Shown here: positions 1 through 9,327 of the stretch, piece after piece
How the letters are laid out: every line of letters starts with the position of its first letter
Numbering within the stretch: position 1 is the first letter of the stretch
From: an uncultured Lachnospiraceae bacterium
GTDB taxonomy: Bacteria > Bacillota > Clostridia > Lachnospirales > Lachnospiraceae
Length of the DNA: 61,436 bases
NCBI GenBank assembly: GCA_947630485.1
Contig: CANRHU010000010.1
Span: 1 to 61,436, forward strand
Reading direction: 5' to 3'
Made by a program: the position numbers and the translations under genes
Notes under the pieces: model-generated
What the model saw: the letters and a program-made list of their open reading frames with translations, nothing else
The model's database searches: none
Told to the model about the DNA's origin: nothing

Positions 1-6
1 ACCGAT

Positions 7-50
7 AAGGGCCGGATTTTCCTCATTTTACAAGGAATTCCGGCCCTTTC
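7..50. terminator. Strong hairpin, probable bidirectional terminator
   Basis: Arms AAGGGCCGGA and TCCGGCCCTT enclose an AT-rich loop with a further CCT/AGG pair. On the + strand it is followed by TTCTAATC, only a weak T-tract. It lies at the window edge, about 100 bases beyond the end of the leftward acetyltransferase gene, so it could end that operon, a rightward gene outside the window, or both. Confidence 0.55.
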
Positions 51-148
51 TAATCACTCAAGTGTCGAAAACGGGATATGAATTCAAAATGTCAAGCGGA
101 AAATTACCATGCCGTGATATTCCCTGCATTTCTTTGAAACAAAATATT

Positions 149-658
149 TCATTGGTTCCTTTGACTTATGGAACCATATTTTTGGAGCATTTCGTGATAA
201 TCCCCGCGAAAATGATAACTGAGCCCGCTTTTATTTTCGCCAATGATTTTCAGGCCCAGATGCTTTAGTATGCCGTGCGCTTTGTGATTCTGTTTCTGCG
301 AGTACGCTTCAACCCAAAGCGTATCCCGCGGAATGATTTCAAATAAATAAGAATATAACTGACGGAACAGACCTTTGCCCTGATAGTTTTTTTGAAATTG
401 GATTTCGCACATCATAAAAGTTGATGAATACAGGGAATACTCAAAATACCCGACGATTTCGGCAGCATGACAGATCAAAACAATCCTGTATGTTCCGTCT
501 TGAATCGCCGGCGCAACTGCGTCAAGCCAACGGTGAAGATCATATTGATAATCATTTCCGGTTGGCGCGATTACGCTCATGTTGGAATGCAGTATCTGAA
601 AAAGGATCGGTAAAACAGTGTCTGCTTCATTTTTTTCAAGAATACGAAACGATATCAT
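149..658 (-). CDS. GNAT-family N-acetyltransferase
   Basis: A 169-residue protein with the outline of a GNAT acyltransferase: a central strand IVGYFEYSLY, then a Q-x-x-G-K-G acetyl-CoA loop seen as NYQGKGLFRQ, and a late aromatic strand HLGLKIIGE. GNAT enzymes move an acetyl group from acetyl-CoA to an amine; the acceptor cannot be predicted here. The start was set at the ATG that overlaps the stop of the upstream methyltransferase gene (ATGA), which suggests translational coupling, instead of a longer in-frame start inside that gene. The family call is good and the substrate unknown. Confidence 0.65.
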   Translation of the reverse strand: MISFRILEKNEADTVLPILFQILHSNMSVIAPTGNDYQYDLHRWLDAVAPAIQDGTYRIVLICHAAEIVGYFEYSLYSSTFMMCEIQFQKNYQGKGLFRQLYSYLFEIIPRDTLWVEAYSQKQNHKAHGILKHLGLKIIGENKSGLSYHFRGDYHEMLQKYGSISQRNQ

Positions 659-1410
659 GTCAACTCCGTATCGGAAAGCGGCTTCTCCCAATTGTTATAG
701 TCAGCCTGCAGGCTGCGGTATTCAAAGGCCTTTTCGTAAACGATCTCAAAGCCGTTATTGAGAAATCTGTCTTTCCAGGGTGTCTGATTTTCGAGAAAAA
801 CACTCCACGGCTTACGGCCCCATTTTTTAAACAGACCTAAAATCGCTCCGATATCTGCCCACTCGTTTTCCACAGTGTAAAGCGCGCCGTCCGAAGCAAG
901 CGTTCTCCGTATTTCCGACAGCGCCGAAGCATAACCGCTTTCGCCGCCGCGTGAGCTTGAAATGCCGATAAAGCTGCTGTATGCCTTAACGCTGTCCGTC
1001 TTAAACGGAATATCAAATATCGAAAACTGCGCAAAGTTCAGCTTATCGCATTTTTCGCCCGCGTCAAGATGTTTCTTCCACTCGCTTAAGACGAAGGGAT
1101 TCGCGTCGGTCGCAAGGCAGGGAAATGCCGGGCTGAGCTGCCTGATCGACGGGATAAATCCCATGCCGGGACCGCAGGCCAGATCGATTACATAATCTCT
1201 GCTGCCGAGCATATCCTCAAGCATATGCCGGGAAGCGCTGTTTTCCAAAAGCCTTTTGCTTTTCCACGACCGGGCAAATTCGCCGCTTCGCCATCGGGCA
1301 AAATCACTTTCGTCAAAACAGTCCCCATCGTTTTCATTTCCAAAAGAATAAATGCCGTTTTCTTCCTTAGGAGGTTTGTTCGTAAAAATCTGCGCAAAAA
1401 TACTTTCCAT
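655..1410 (-). CDS. Class I SAM-dependent methyltransferase
   Basis: A 251-residue protein. Motif I, VIDLACGPGMGF, near residue 95 is the S-adenosylmethionine-binding loop, followed by an acidic residue at the end of strand 2 (CLATDANPF). The later part ALSEIRRTLASDGALYTVE matches motif III of small-molecule methyltransferases. The acceptor is unknown. AGAAGGA precedes the start. The upstream lipoprotein gene ends 5 bases before it and the acetyltransferase gene overlaps its stop, so the three probably form one leftward operon. Confidence 0.75.
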   Translation of the reverse strand: MESIFAQIFTNKPPKEENGIYSFGNENDGDCFDESDFARWRSGEFARSWKSKRLLENSASRHMLEDMLGSRDYVIDLACGPGMGFIPSIRQLSPAFPCLATDANPFVLSEWKKHLDAGEKCDKLNFAQFSIFDIPFKTDSVKAYSSFIGISSSRGGESGYASALSEIRRTLASDGALYTVENEWADIGAILGLFKKWGRKPWSVFLENQTPWKDRFLNNGFEIVYEKAFEYRSLQADYNNWEKPLSDTELT

Positions 1411-1415
1411 CGGTA

Positions 1416-1967
1416 TTATCCTTCTGTTTTAATCTGAATTGTATCATCCAGAAATACCAGTTTTCCTGATTCAACCAGCTCATCCTGCATATAAACCCGT
1501 TTTTCGACAACAAGGGAGTCCTCTTGCATATTGAAAACATAGTCAAAATTACCACGGTCCGAAAGTTCGTAACTCGCCCCGCCTGCATAATCATAAATAA
1601 GGATCCGATTATCGATGATTCCTGAACCAAAGCTTATCGTTGAACATATCTCCGGATTTCCGTCGCCGGTCAAGTCATAGAAATAGACGCTCCATATTGG
1701 CATTCCGGTATAAAGTGTAACTGTTTCTTCCTTCGTCACAGCTTCCAGACACTCGTAATGACAACGGAAGGTAACTCCCGGGAACGCGTCCAAATGATAC
1801 TCTCTGACGTCGTCCGCAACAATTTCATCTCCGCTTTGGCAGTCAAACCATTTGATTACACGGTCAGAGTCTGAGGGTTCACCGCTCTCAGATACAGGCG
1901 CTTTCTCACAAGCTGACAATGACATGGAAAGCGCGAAACAAATCAGGACGGCGATAATCTTTTTCAT
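1416..1967 (-). CDS. Putative lipoprotein with FG-GAP-like segment
   Basis: A 183-residue protein. The chosen ATG follows AAAGGAGATGCC and opens a lipoprotein signal peptide MKKIIAVLICFALSMSLSAC, with the lipid-modified Cys at residue 20. A segment YDLTGDGNPEIC resembles the calcium-binding loop of FG-GAP or VCBS-type repeats seen in many Firmicute lipoproteins. The mature protein should be anchored on the outer face of the membrane. The function is unknown. A longer frame upstream of this ATG lacks a ribosome site. Confidence 0.6.
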   Translation of the reverse strand: MKKIIAVLICFALSMSLSACEKAPVSESGEPSDSDRVIKWFDCQSGDEIVADDVREYHLDAFPGVTFRCHYECLEAVTKEETVTLYTGMPIWSVYFYDLTGDGNPEICSTISFGSGIIDNRILIYDYAGGASYELSDRGNFDYVFNMQEDSLVVEKRVYMQDELVESGKLVFLDDTIQIKTEG

Positions 1968-2030
1968 GGCATCTCCTTTCAGGTTCCATCTGAGGATAGC
2001 ATGCATAAAATAGTATATCATACCTTTTAT

Positions 2031-3227
2031 TCAATCAAACTTCGCGTATTCCGCCAGCTTATACGCCCTCTCCCGGGTCAGCTCGGCCGCCTTAGCGTTC
2101 ATCACCATGCTCTGCATGGTGCCTCCCCCGTATTCGGCGCCGGCCTCCTTGATCGCCGCTTCCTTCTCCGTGATCCAGGCCCGCTCCTCTATTGTCAGCT
2201 GATCCATAAATTCCGGATTCAAATTGGTCTTCATGATTCCCCAGATCTCATTCAGCGTATCGTCCCAGACCTGGTAAATCCGCCCCGATATCTCATTCAT
2301 ATCCGCCTGATTTGCCGCTTTCTGGAGCTCGGCGTCCAAAGCGGCCGCCTGTTCTTCCGTCGCCGCGATCTCCGCCGCAATCCGATCATACACCGACATG
2401 TACTCCTGATACAGATAGCTGGAAAAGCCTTCGCCCATGGCCTCATTATAAAGGCCGTAAAAGCCCAGGGTATCGCCCTTTATATCCCAGTGGACCCAGT
2501 TTACGTAATCTTCCGGCAGATCGGCGACCCGCGATTCCGGCAGATACAGATAAAGATCCTTTGCGCCGTCCAGACCATAGGCCTCTGTATAAATGTAATG
2601 CATCTGCTCTTCGGTGTTGATCTCCTCTCCGATTCCGTAAGGGTACTTGATCGACTCAATCTGGAATACATACGTGGTCTCATTCACCTTCTCCGGCTCC
2701 GTAAACTTCCCGGAAAAGTCACAGTAATACAGCGTCCCGTTGGGATAACCATCTCCGGTATCCCCCATATCCGCGTCCTGATAATGGCCGTCGAAGGTTC
2801 CGTCCGCATGGATATCCATCGCCGTGTACCAGGCTCCCGCGCCGCTGCTGAAATAAAATTCCCACCCCGCCACATCCGCGAATGGAAAGGAGTCTGTATC
2901 CGCAGAGGCCGACTGGCTGTCCGCTCCTGCAGACGCATTGCTGTCAGCAGCCGCCTGCCCCGCGGAATCCCCGGCAGACGTATCCGCTGACGACGGCAGA
3001 CTGTCAGACTGCGCGCCTTCCTGCGGCGCTAAGCTGTCAGCCGGGATATCTTCCGAAGACGTCAGGGTATCCTCCTCCCCTGACTGCCTCTCATCCGCTC
3101 CGGCCTGTTTCTGCTCCCCCGCCTCTGTCTGCTCGTAGGGAACCTCTATCCGTTCATAAGTATTTCCACACCCAGCAAGGCTTCCCAAAAGGAAAGCCCC
3201 CGCGACAGCCAATAATATTTTTCTCAT
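2031..3227 (-). CDS. Lipoprotein with LprI-like (DUF1311) C-terminal domain
   Basis: A 398-residue protein with signal peptide MRKILLAVAGAFLLGSLAGC (Cys20), then a Ser/Ala/Gly/Asp/Glu-rich linker to about residue 115, a central beta-rich region, and a helical C-terminus. The C-terminus (LNEIWGIMK, then IEERAWITEKEAAIKEAGA and TRERAYKLAEY) fits the LprI or DUF1311 pattern, known in some bacteria as a lysozyme-inhibitor fold. The start was chosen because GGAG lies six bases upstream of this ATG. The protein is likely surface-anchored. Its role is unknown; inhibition of lysozyme is only a family-level suggestion. Confidence 0.6.
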   Translation of the reverse strand: MRKILLAVAGAFLLGSLAGCGNTYERIEVPYEQTEAGEQKQAGADERQSGEEDTLTSSEDIPADSLAPQEGAQSDSLPSSADTSAGDSAGQAAADSNASAGADSQSASADTDSFPFADVAGWEFYFSSGAGAWYTAMDIHADGTFDGHYQDADMGDTGDGYPNGTLYYCDFSGKFTEPEKVNETTYVFQIESIKYPYGIGEEINTEEQMHYIYTEAYGLDGAKDLYLYLPESRVADLPEDYVNWVHWDIKGDTLGFYGLYNEAMGEGFSSYLYQEYMSVYDRIAAEIAATEEQAAALDAELQKAANQADMNEISGRIYQVWDDTLNEIWGIMKTNLNPEFMDQLTIEERAWITEKEAAIKEAGAEYGGGTMQSMVMNAKAAELTRERAYKLAEYAKFD

Positions 3228-3313
3228 AACTTTCTCCATTCCGCCTGAACATCTCTCAAACTGCCCGGACACTTCCCGGCAGCGTCAGGCAAACCGCAGC
3301 TCTCTCCGAAAAC

Positions 3314-3319
3314 ATCATA
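3314..3319 (-). promoter_or_regulatory. Extended -10 promoter of the LprI-like lipoprotein gene
   Basis: On the minus strand TGATATGAT gives a TGn-extended -10 (TATGAT), about 85 bases upstream of the start codon. No good -35 was seen. Confidence 0.35.
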
Positions 3320-3377
3320 TCACATTGCCGTTAGGAATTTTTTTCTTTTTCCTTAAAATTTATCAAAACCTTCCGTC

Positions 3378-3426
3378 AAAAAAATTTGCGCCCATCCGGA
3401 ACCGTAATTTCGGTTCCGACAGGCGC
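3378..3426 (-). terminator. Intrinsic terminator of the ABC exporter operon
   Basis: On the minus strand arms CGGAACCG and CGGTTCCG, extended by an outer CGCC/GGGCG pairing, are followed by GCAAATTTTTTTGAC. This is a textbook rho-independent terminator about 40 bases downstream of the second ABC gene. Confidence 0.85.
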
Positions 3427-3468
3427 GAAAATGTATTCAGCCGTCCGCAAGATTCCCGTACCAACGGC

Positions 3469-5268
3469 TTACGTCGCCGCAAACTGGCTGTTGTACAGCT
3501 GGGCGTAGAATCCGCCCCGCGCCAGCAGCTCCTCGTGCTTTCCCTGCTCGACGATACGGCCGTCCCGCATGACCAGGATCATGTCAGCCTCCCGGATCGT
3601 GGACAGGCGGTGCGCGACGATGAAACTGGTGCGCCCCTCCATCATCTTGGCGAAGGCTTTCTGGATCCGGATCTCGGTCCGCGTATCGATGGAGGACGTA
3701 GCCTCGTCCAGGATCAGCATCGGCGGCAGACACAGCATCACGCGGGCGATGCACAGAAGCTGCTTCTGCCCCTGGGAGAGATTGCCGCCGTCCTCGGAGA
3801 TCACCGTGTCGTAGCCCTGGGGCATACGGCGGATAAACGAATGGGCGTGAGCCTCCTTCGCCGCACGGATCACCTCTTCCTCCGTGGCGTCCGGCTTTCC
3901 GTAAGCGATATTCTCCCGGATCGTTCCGGATTTAAGCCAGGTTTCCTGCAGCACCATGCCGTAATTGGCCCGGAGGCTCCTTCTGGTCATCTGCCGGATA
4001 TCGTGGCCGTCCACACGCACCGCACCCATGTCCACGTCGTAGAAGCGCATCAGCAGGTTGATGACCGTGCTCTTGCCGCAGCCGGTGGGGCCGACGATGG
4101 CGATCCGCTGGCCCGGCTTCACGTCCAGATTGAAATTCTCGATCAGCTTCACATCGCTCCGATAGGAGAAATACACATGGTCCATCGCCACGCTTCCGTC
4201 CGCCTTCGGAAGCTCCACCGCGTCCGCGGGCTCCGGCGCAAGCGGCTCCTCGTCGATCAGTTCAAAGACCCGCGCGGCGGAGGCAAGCGCGTTCTGCAGC
4301 TCCGTCACCACGCCGGAGATCTCGTTGAACGGCTTCGTGTATTGATTGGCGTAGCTTAGGAAAATGGACAGCTGCCCCACGGACAGAAGTCCCCGCACCG
4401 CCGCCAGCGCGCCCACGACGCCGACGCTGGCATAGACCACGCTGTTGACGAACCGGGTGCACGGATTGGTGATCGAGGAGAAAAAAGTAGCTCGGAGGCT
4501 GTAACCCCGAAGCCTCTCATTGATCTCCTCAAACTGCTGCTGGGCCTCGTCCTCATGGCCGAAAGCCTGGACGATCTTCTGGCTGCCCAGCATCTCGTCC
4601 ACCAGAGACGTCAGCTCCCCTCTGGTCTCCGACTGTTTCCGGAACATGACATAGGTCCTCTTCGCGATATAGCTGGCCACCACAAGGGAAACCGGCGTCA
4701 CGAAGACCACCACAACCGCAATGCGATAATTGATGACAAACATAAAGCCCAGCGTCCCCAGGATCGTAATCACGCCGGTGAACAGCTGTGTAAAGCCCAT
4801 CAGAAGTCCCTCGGAGAACTGGTCGATGTCCGCGATAATGCGGCTGATCACGTCCCCTGACGGATGGGAATCGATATAGCGCAGAGGCAGCACCTCCAGA
4901 TGGTTAAACGCCCTCGTGCGGATATCCTTGACCACCTGGTAGGTAATCCGGTTATTGATATGGTTCATCAGCCACTGGGCTGCGCCGGTCACGGCGACGA
5001 CTACCGCCATCCGGTACAGAATCGCCTTGATACCGGCAAAATCCACATTGCCCGGCGCGATGATCAGATCCACGGCGTTGCCCACCAGGATCGGCGCGTA
5101 GAGCGTGGCGGCCACAGTGACGCCCGCCAGCAGAAGCGACACCAGAACCCACCATTTATAATTGCCGATATAGGCAAGGACACGCTTGATCGTAAAACGG
5201 TGCTGAAGCAGCCGGGCGGACGCCTTGCTTTTGGCCTGTTTTTGTACATTTTTCTGCTTCTCAGCCAT
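3469..5268 (-). CDS. ABC exporter half-transporter, catalytic-type subunit
   Basis: A 599-residue fused membrane and ATPase protein: a six-helix exporter domain to about residue 330, then a nucleotide-binding domain. Walker A GPTGCGKST is near residue 391, the signature is LSQGQ near 495, and Walker B LILDEATSS near 514 keeps the catalytic Glu. Its start overlaps the stop of the upstream half-transporter gene, so the two are surely co-translated and form a heterodimer. Such pairs (BmrCD, TM287/288 class) export drugs or lipids. The LSQGQ signature is a small departure from LSGGQ. The substrate is unknown. Confidence 0.9.
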   Translation of the reverse strand: MAEKQKNVQKQAKSKASARLLQHRFTIKRVLAYIGNYKWWVLVSLLLAGVTVAATLYAPILVGNAVDLIIAPGNVDFAGIKAILYRMAVVVAVTGAAQWLMNHINNRITYQVVKDIRTRAFNHLEVLPLRYIDSHPSGDVISRIIADIDQFSEGLLMGFTQLFTGVITILGTLGFMFVINYRIAVVVVFVTPVSLVVASYIAKRTYVMFRKQSETRGELTSLVDEMLGSQKIVQAFGHEDEAQQQFEEINERLRGYSLRATFFSSITNPCTRFVNSVVYASVGVVGALAAVRGLLSVGQLSIFLSYANQYTKPFNEISGVVTELQNALASAARVFELIDEEPLAPEPADAVELPKADGSVAMDHVYFSYRSDVKLIENFNLDVKPGQRIAIVGPTGCGKSTVINLLMRFYDVDMGAVRVDGHDIRQMTRRSLRANYGMVLQETWLKSGTIRENIAYGKPDATEEEVIRAAKEAHAHSFIRRMPQGYDTVISEDGGNLSQGQKQLLCIARVMLCLPPMLILDEATSSIDTRTEIRIQKAFAKMMEGRTSFIVAHRLSTIREADMILVMRDGRIVEQGKHEELLARGGFYAQLYNSQFAAT

Positions 5269-7057
5269 GCGCCCTCACCTCCTTCTCCGATAACTGGGAC
5301 AGACAGATCTCCCGGTAGACCTCGCACGTATCGAAAAGCTCCTCGTGGGTTCCCTGTCCCACGAGCAGTCCGTCGTCCAGTACCAGGATCTTGTCCGCAT
5401 TCCGGATTGTGGTCGCGCGCTGCGATACCAGAAATACCGTCATATCTTTCGTATTCTCACGGATCGCCTTCCGAAGCGCCGCGTCCGTTGCGAAGTCCAG
5501 GGCCGACGCGCTGTCGTCCAGGATCAGAATCTCCGGCCGGCGCACCAGCGCGCGGGCGATGGTCAGGCGCTGCCGCTGTCCGCCGGACAGGTTCCGGCCG
5601 CCCTGCTCGATCGGCAGGTCAAGCCCCTGTCCCTTGGAATCCACAAATTCCCGCGCCTGAGCCGTATCAAGCGCCCTATAGATCTCCTCATCCGTGGCGT
5701 CCGCCTTGCCCCAGCGCATATTTTCCCGGAGCGTCCCTTTAAAGAGCACGGCCTTCTGCGGCACCATGCCGATCTTATCCCGCAGCTGCCCGACCGGATA
5801 CTCGCGGACGTCCGTGCCGTCGATCCGCACGCTTCCTTCCGTCGCGTCATAGAAGCGCGGGATCAGGTTCACTAACGTCGATTTGCCGGAACCGGTGCCG
5901 CCGATGACGCCGATGGTCTGGCCGCTCATAGCGGTGAAGCTGATATCGGACAGGGACGCCTCCTTCGAGCCGGCGTAGCAGAAATCCATCCCGGTAAATT
6001 CTACCTTCGGAACCGCGGCTTCTACACCGGCGGCATCCGCGGCAGAAATGTCCGCACGCGCACGGGCCTTCTCCGCCTCCGTCACGATCTTCCCATGATT
6101 CTTCTCCACGATGCTCCCTTCCACGTCAAAAACCGCGCTGATGCGGTTGGCGCAGGCCAGGGATTTGGAAATCGTGATGATCAGGTTCGCCAGCTTGACC
6201 AGCTCCACCAGGATCTGGGACATATAGTTGACCAGGGCGACCACCTCGCCCTGGGTGATGATCCCCTCGTCCACCTGCCACGCGCCGGTCCAGACCAGCA
6301 CGATGGTCGCGGCGTTTACGATAATGTAAGTCGCCGGATTCATTAACGCCGATACCTTTCCCACGAAGACCTGGGAGCGGACCAGCAGATCATTTTCCTC
6401 GTCGAATTTCGTGATCTCATCCGGCTGCCGGTTAAAGGCGCGCACGACTCTCGCGCCCAGAAGATTTTCCCTGGTGGTCAGAAGCACCCGGTCCAGCTGA
6501 CGCTGCACCTTCTTATAGAGCGGCATACTCACGAGCAGCACGCCGAACACCACCAGGGACAAAAGCGGGATCGCCACGACAAAAATCAGCGCCGCACGCA
6601 CATTGACCGTGAACGCCATGACCATGGCTCCGAACACGATAAACGGCGACCGCAGGAAAAGCCGCAGCACCAGATTCACGCCGGACTGCACCTGGTTGAT
6701 ATCGCTGGTAATCCGGGTGATCAGCGTCGAGGTTCCGATGGTGTCGATCTCCCGGTAGGACAGGCTGTTGATGTGCCTGAATAATTCATTGCGCACCGCC
6801 GTTCCGAAACCCACCGCCGCCTTTGCGGAGAAATACTGCGCCGTCAGCGAGAAGGTCAGGCCGACCAGCCCCAGCAGAACCAGCACTCCTCCCATCCTCA
6901 GAATCTGGCCGGTATCCCGGTTGTGGATGCCCACATCGATGATCCGGGCCATGACAAGAGGCACCAGCAGATCGAACATGGCCTCCGTCATTTTCAGAAG
7001 CGGCGCCAGAATACTTTCCAGCTTATACTTTTTCAGGTACTTTAACAGTTTCCACAT
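5261..7057 (-). CDS. ABC exporter half-transporter, degenerate-site subunit
   Basis: A 598-residue exporter half: an N-terminal membrane domain with six helices, then an ATPase domain with Walker A GGTGSGKST near residue 382, signature LSGGQRQRL near 485 and Walker B LILDDSASALD near 505. The residue after the Walker B Asp is Asp where Glu is normally catalytic, so the site built from this Walker B should be degenerate, as in known heterodimeric exporters. A canonical GGAGG lies before the start. The downstream partner gene overlaps its last codons. The pair probably forms one multidrug-type exporter, with the MFS gene just upstream in the same direction. Confidence 0.9.
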   Translation of the reverse strand: MWKLLKYLKKYKLESILAPLLKMTEAMFDLLVPLVMARIIDVGIHNRDTGQILRMGGVLVLLGLVGLTFSLTAQYFSAKAAVGFGTAVRNELFRHINSLSYREIDTIGTSTLITRITSDINQVQSGVNLVLRLFLRSPFIVFGAMVMAFTVNVRAALIFVVAIPLLSLVVFGVLLVSMPLYKKVQRQLDRVLLTTRENLLGARVVRAFNRQPDEITKFDEENDLLVRSQVFVGKVSALMNPATYIIVNAATIVLVWTGAWQVDEGIITQGEVVALVNYMSQILVELVKLANLIITISKSLACANRISAVFDVEGSIVEKNHGKIVTEAEKARARADISAADAAGVEAAVPKVEFTGMDFCYAGSKEASLSDISFTAMSGQTIGVIGGTGSGKSTLVNLIPRFYDATEGSVRIDGTDVREYPVGQLRDKIGMVPQKAVLFKGTLRENMRWGKADATDEEIYRALDTAQAREFVDSKGQGLDLPIEQGGRNLSGGQRQRLTIARALVRRPEILILDDSASALDFATDAALRKAIRENTKDMTVFLVSQRATTIRNADKILVLDDGLLVGQGTHEELFDTCEVYREICLSQLSEKEVRAHG

Positions 7058-7069
7058 AAAAACCTCCGG

Positions 7070-8380
7070 TCAGTCTTCGATATCAAAATTCTCCAGCAGC
7101 GTCTTCTTCCGCTCCGGTTTATTATCGCCGTGGCGCACCATCGACATAGTCGCCATCGCAAGCGCCGTGAAGACGCAGGCGTACGGGAAAAGTGTTTTAT
7201 AGGACACATACTGCAGAAACGCGCCCGACAAAATCGGCGTCAGGATCTGGGCCGACATGGAAAATGTATAGTAGAGGCCGGTGTATTTTTCCACGTCGCC
7301 CGCCTTGCACATCTCCACCACCATCGGCAGCGAGTTGACACTGACCGCCGCCCAGCCCATGCCGATCAGCACAAAGCCGATGTTGACAGCCGGGTGGAAC
7401 TCCCGGAAAAAGACCGCCGCAAAGAAACTGACAAACATCAGGCCAAGTCCGCTCAGGATACACACCTTCCGCCCGAATTTCGCGGAAATGATACCGATCG
7501 GAATGTATCCGACGATTGCCGCCACCGTAGCCACCATCAAGCAGTTGGCAAAGCCGCCGCCCGCCATCCCCCACACCACACGGGCATAGCGGGAAAACGC
7601 GGTCGTGACCGCATTGTAGGCCATGAACCAGAGAAAGATGGAGACAAGAATCAGCACCAGACTGCGGCGCACGTCGGGAGCCAGCCGGGCGCGTGCCGCG
7701 TCAGCGGTCACAGCGGCTTCCGCCGCGGCTTTTGACGCGGCTTCTGACGGTTCCGCATCCCCGTCCTCAATCAGCACCTCCTCCGCCAGCTTTTTCTCTT
7801 TGATCGTGCAGATCAATACGACCACCGCCAGCACCATGATAAACGCCACGCCCAGAAATACCGGCGTATAATCCTGCTTCCCGTCATCTTTCAGCAGCAG
7901 ACTGATCAGGATCAGCGTATAGACACCGCCGACAGCCCCCATCAGATTGATGATGGCGTTGGCCTGGCTTCGCAGCGGCTTCGGCGTCAGATCCGGCATC
8001 AGCGCCACTGCCGGCGACCGGTAAAGGCCCATGGCGATCAGAAGGAACAGAAGGCTCCCCACAAAAAGCCCGAAATTCCCAAGATTATCCGCCAAAGGCA
8101 GAAGCATCATAAACGCCACGGCAAGCGCCGTGCCGACCACGATAAACGGTGTCCGCCTGCCGAACCGCGTGTCCGCCTTATCCGAAAGCGAGCCCAGAAG
8201 CGGCAGCAGGAACACGGCCAGCACATTGTCGGCGGCCATGATCGCGCCGGTGAGCGTCTCGTTCAGATGGAACGTTCCCTGCAGGATCAGCGGAATAATG
8301 TTGTCGTACATCTGCCAGAACGCCGAGATCGACAGAAACGCCAGTCCGATGAAAAAAGTCCTTTTGTAATTCAGTTTCAT
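7070..8380 (-). CDS. MFS transporter
   Basis: A 436-residue carrier with about 12 hydrophobic segments. The loop GSLSDKADTRFGRRTPFIVVG after helix 2 carries the R-x-G-R-R-x-P signature of the SLC45 or glycoside-pentoside-hexuronide side of the superfamily. A hydrophilic Ala/Glu-rich loop with DGDAEPSEAASKAAAEA separates the two halves. The start was placed at the ATG nine bases after GGAG; a GTG two codons earlier is too close to the ribosome site. It lies 12 bases upstream of the ABC exporter operon. A sugar or small organic molecule is the likely cargo. Confidence 0.75.
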   Translation of the reverse strand: MKLNYKRTFFIGLAFLSISAFWQMYDNIIPLILQGTFHLNETLTGAIMAADNVLAVFLLPLLGSLSDKADTRFGRRTPFIVVGTALAVAFMMLLPLADNLGNFGLFVGSLLFLLIAMGLYRSPAVALMPDLTPKPLRSQANAIINLMGAVGGVYTLILISLLLKDDGKQDYTPVFLGVAFIMVLAVVVLICTIKEKKLAEEVLIEDGDAEPSEAASKAAAEAAVTADAARARLAPDVRRSLVLILVSIFLWFMAYNAVTTAFSRYARVVWGMAGGGFANCLMVATVAAIVGYIPIGIISAKFGRKVCILSGLGLMFVSFFAAVFFREFHPAVNIGFVLIGMGWAAVSVNSLPMVVEMCKAGDVEKYTGLYYTFSMSAQILTPILSGAFLQYVSYKTLFPYACVFTALAMATMSMVRHGDNKPERKKTLLENFDIED

Positions 8381-8448
8381 TTGCACCCTCTCCTAAAATA
8401 TACCCCGTCCGCCCAGTCATTCCCTTTTACCAGGCATTTCCCCTATAT

Positions 8449-9237
8449 CTACTCATATTTTTTCGCCATCCATACGATCGGCACAAAGATGAAAAGACAC
8501 GCCGCAAGCACCACGATCATCTGCACCGCGACAGCCGCCGGCGACGCTCCTTCGCTCATCCACGGCCCCGCAAGCTTATAGATCAGCCAGAACACCGGCG
8601 GGTAGCCGACCGCCACTCCCAGAATCTCCGCACGCAGCGCGTCCACAATATGGGGCCAGTTCCGGTTATTGAAATAGATTCCCGGTACGGAGATCTTAAA
8701 CGCGCCCTGCTGGACGAAGCTGATCTTATTCTCATCGTAGTAAGCCGGAAGCCGCGGCTCCATCCAAAAGCAGGCCCAGATTCCGAAAAGCAGCATCATC
8801 CCGCAGACAAGAAATACACTGCAGGACATCTCCGTAAGCGGCACGCCGGTTCCTATAAGTACCGCGATCTCCCCCAGCACCGCCCCGAAGCAGCACCAAA
8901 AGCGGTGCTTCCAGACGCCCTTCTTATTCTCCCACGCTTTCTGCTGTTCCGCGCTCATGCCGACAGAATAGGTCACCAGTTCCTCCACCTCATGGATGCC
9001 CATCTGCCGGTCCGGCGCCAGCCGCTCTCCCTTTAAGAGCTCTGTGACCGTAACTCCCAGCGTCTCCGCCAGCGGAAGCAGGAGCGACACGTTAGGCATA
9101 CTTAACCCCCGCTCCCATTTGCTCACCGCCTTATCCGACACATACAGCCGGTCCGCCAGTTCCTTCTGGGTCATATTCTTCTCTTTGCGCAGCTGCGTGA
9201 TAAACACGCCGAACCGTTCATTTTCATTCCGATACAT
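8449..9237 (-). CDS. XRE-family regulator with C-terminal membrane domain
   Basis: A 262-residue protein. Residues 8-68 form a Cro/C1-type helix-turn-helix (QLRKEKNMTQKELADRLYVS, then DKAVSKWERG). The C-terminal half holds about three to four hydrophobic helices, for example FGAVLGEIAVLIGTGVPL and a last AAVAVQMIVVLAACLFIFV. Membrane-linked XRE regulators of this shape are common beside transporter genes in Firmicutes. It sits directly upstream of the MFS and ABC genes in the same direction and may control them (inference). AAAGGAGG precedes the start. Confidence 0.75.
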   Translation of the reverse strand: MYRNENERFGVFITQLRKEKNMTQKELADRLYVSDKAVSKWERGLSMPNVSLLLPLAETLGVTVTELLKGERLAPDRQMGIHEVEELVTYSVGMSAEQQKAWENKKGVWKHRFWCCFGAVLGEIAVLIGTGVPLTEMSCSVFLVCGMMLLFGIWACFWMEPRLPAYYDENKISFVQQGAFKISVPGIYFNNRNWPHIVDALRAEILGVAVGYPPVFWLIYKLAGPWMSEGASPAAVAVQMIVVLAACLFIFVPIVWMAKKYE

Positions 9238-9327
9238 ATTGGCCGCCTCCTTTTATGTTTATGGCCTCAATGTAGCAATTCCGGGCCGGAAGCGCAACCG
9301 ACTGTCGGTAGAACGCGGCAAAACCGT

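Noticed and set aside
2001..2990. Long rightward open frame opposite the LprI-like lipoprotein gene
   Set aside because: It is rich in Arg, His, Leu and Ile without any domain, has no ribosome site and lies wholly opposite a gene with a clear signal peptide and family match.
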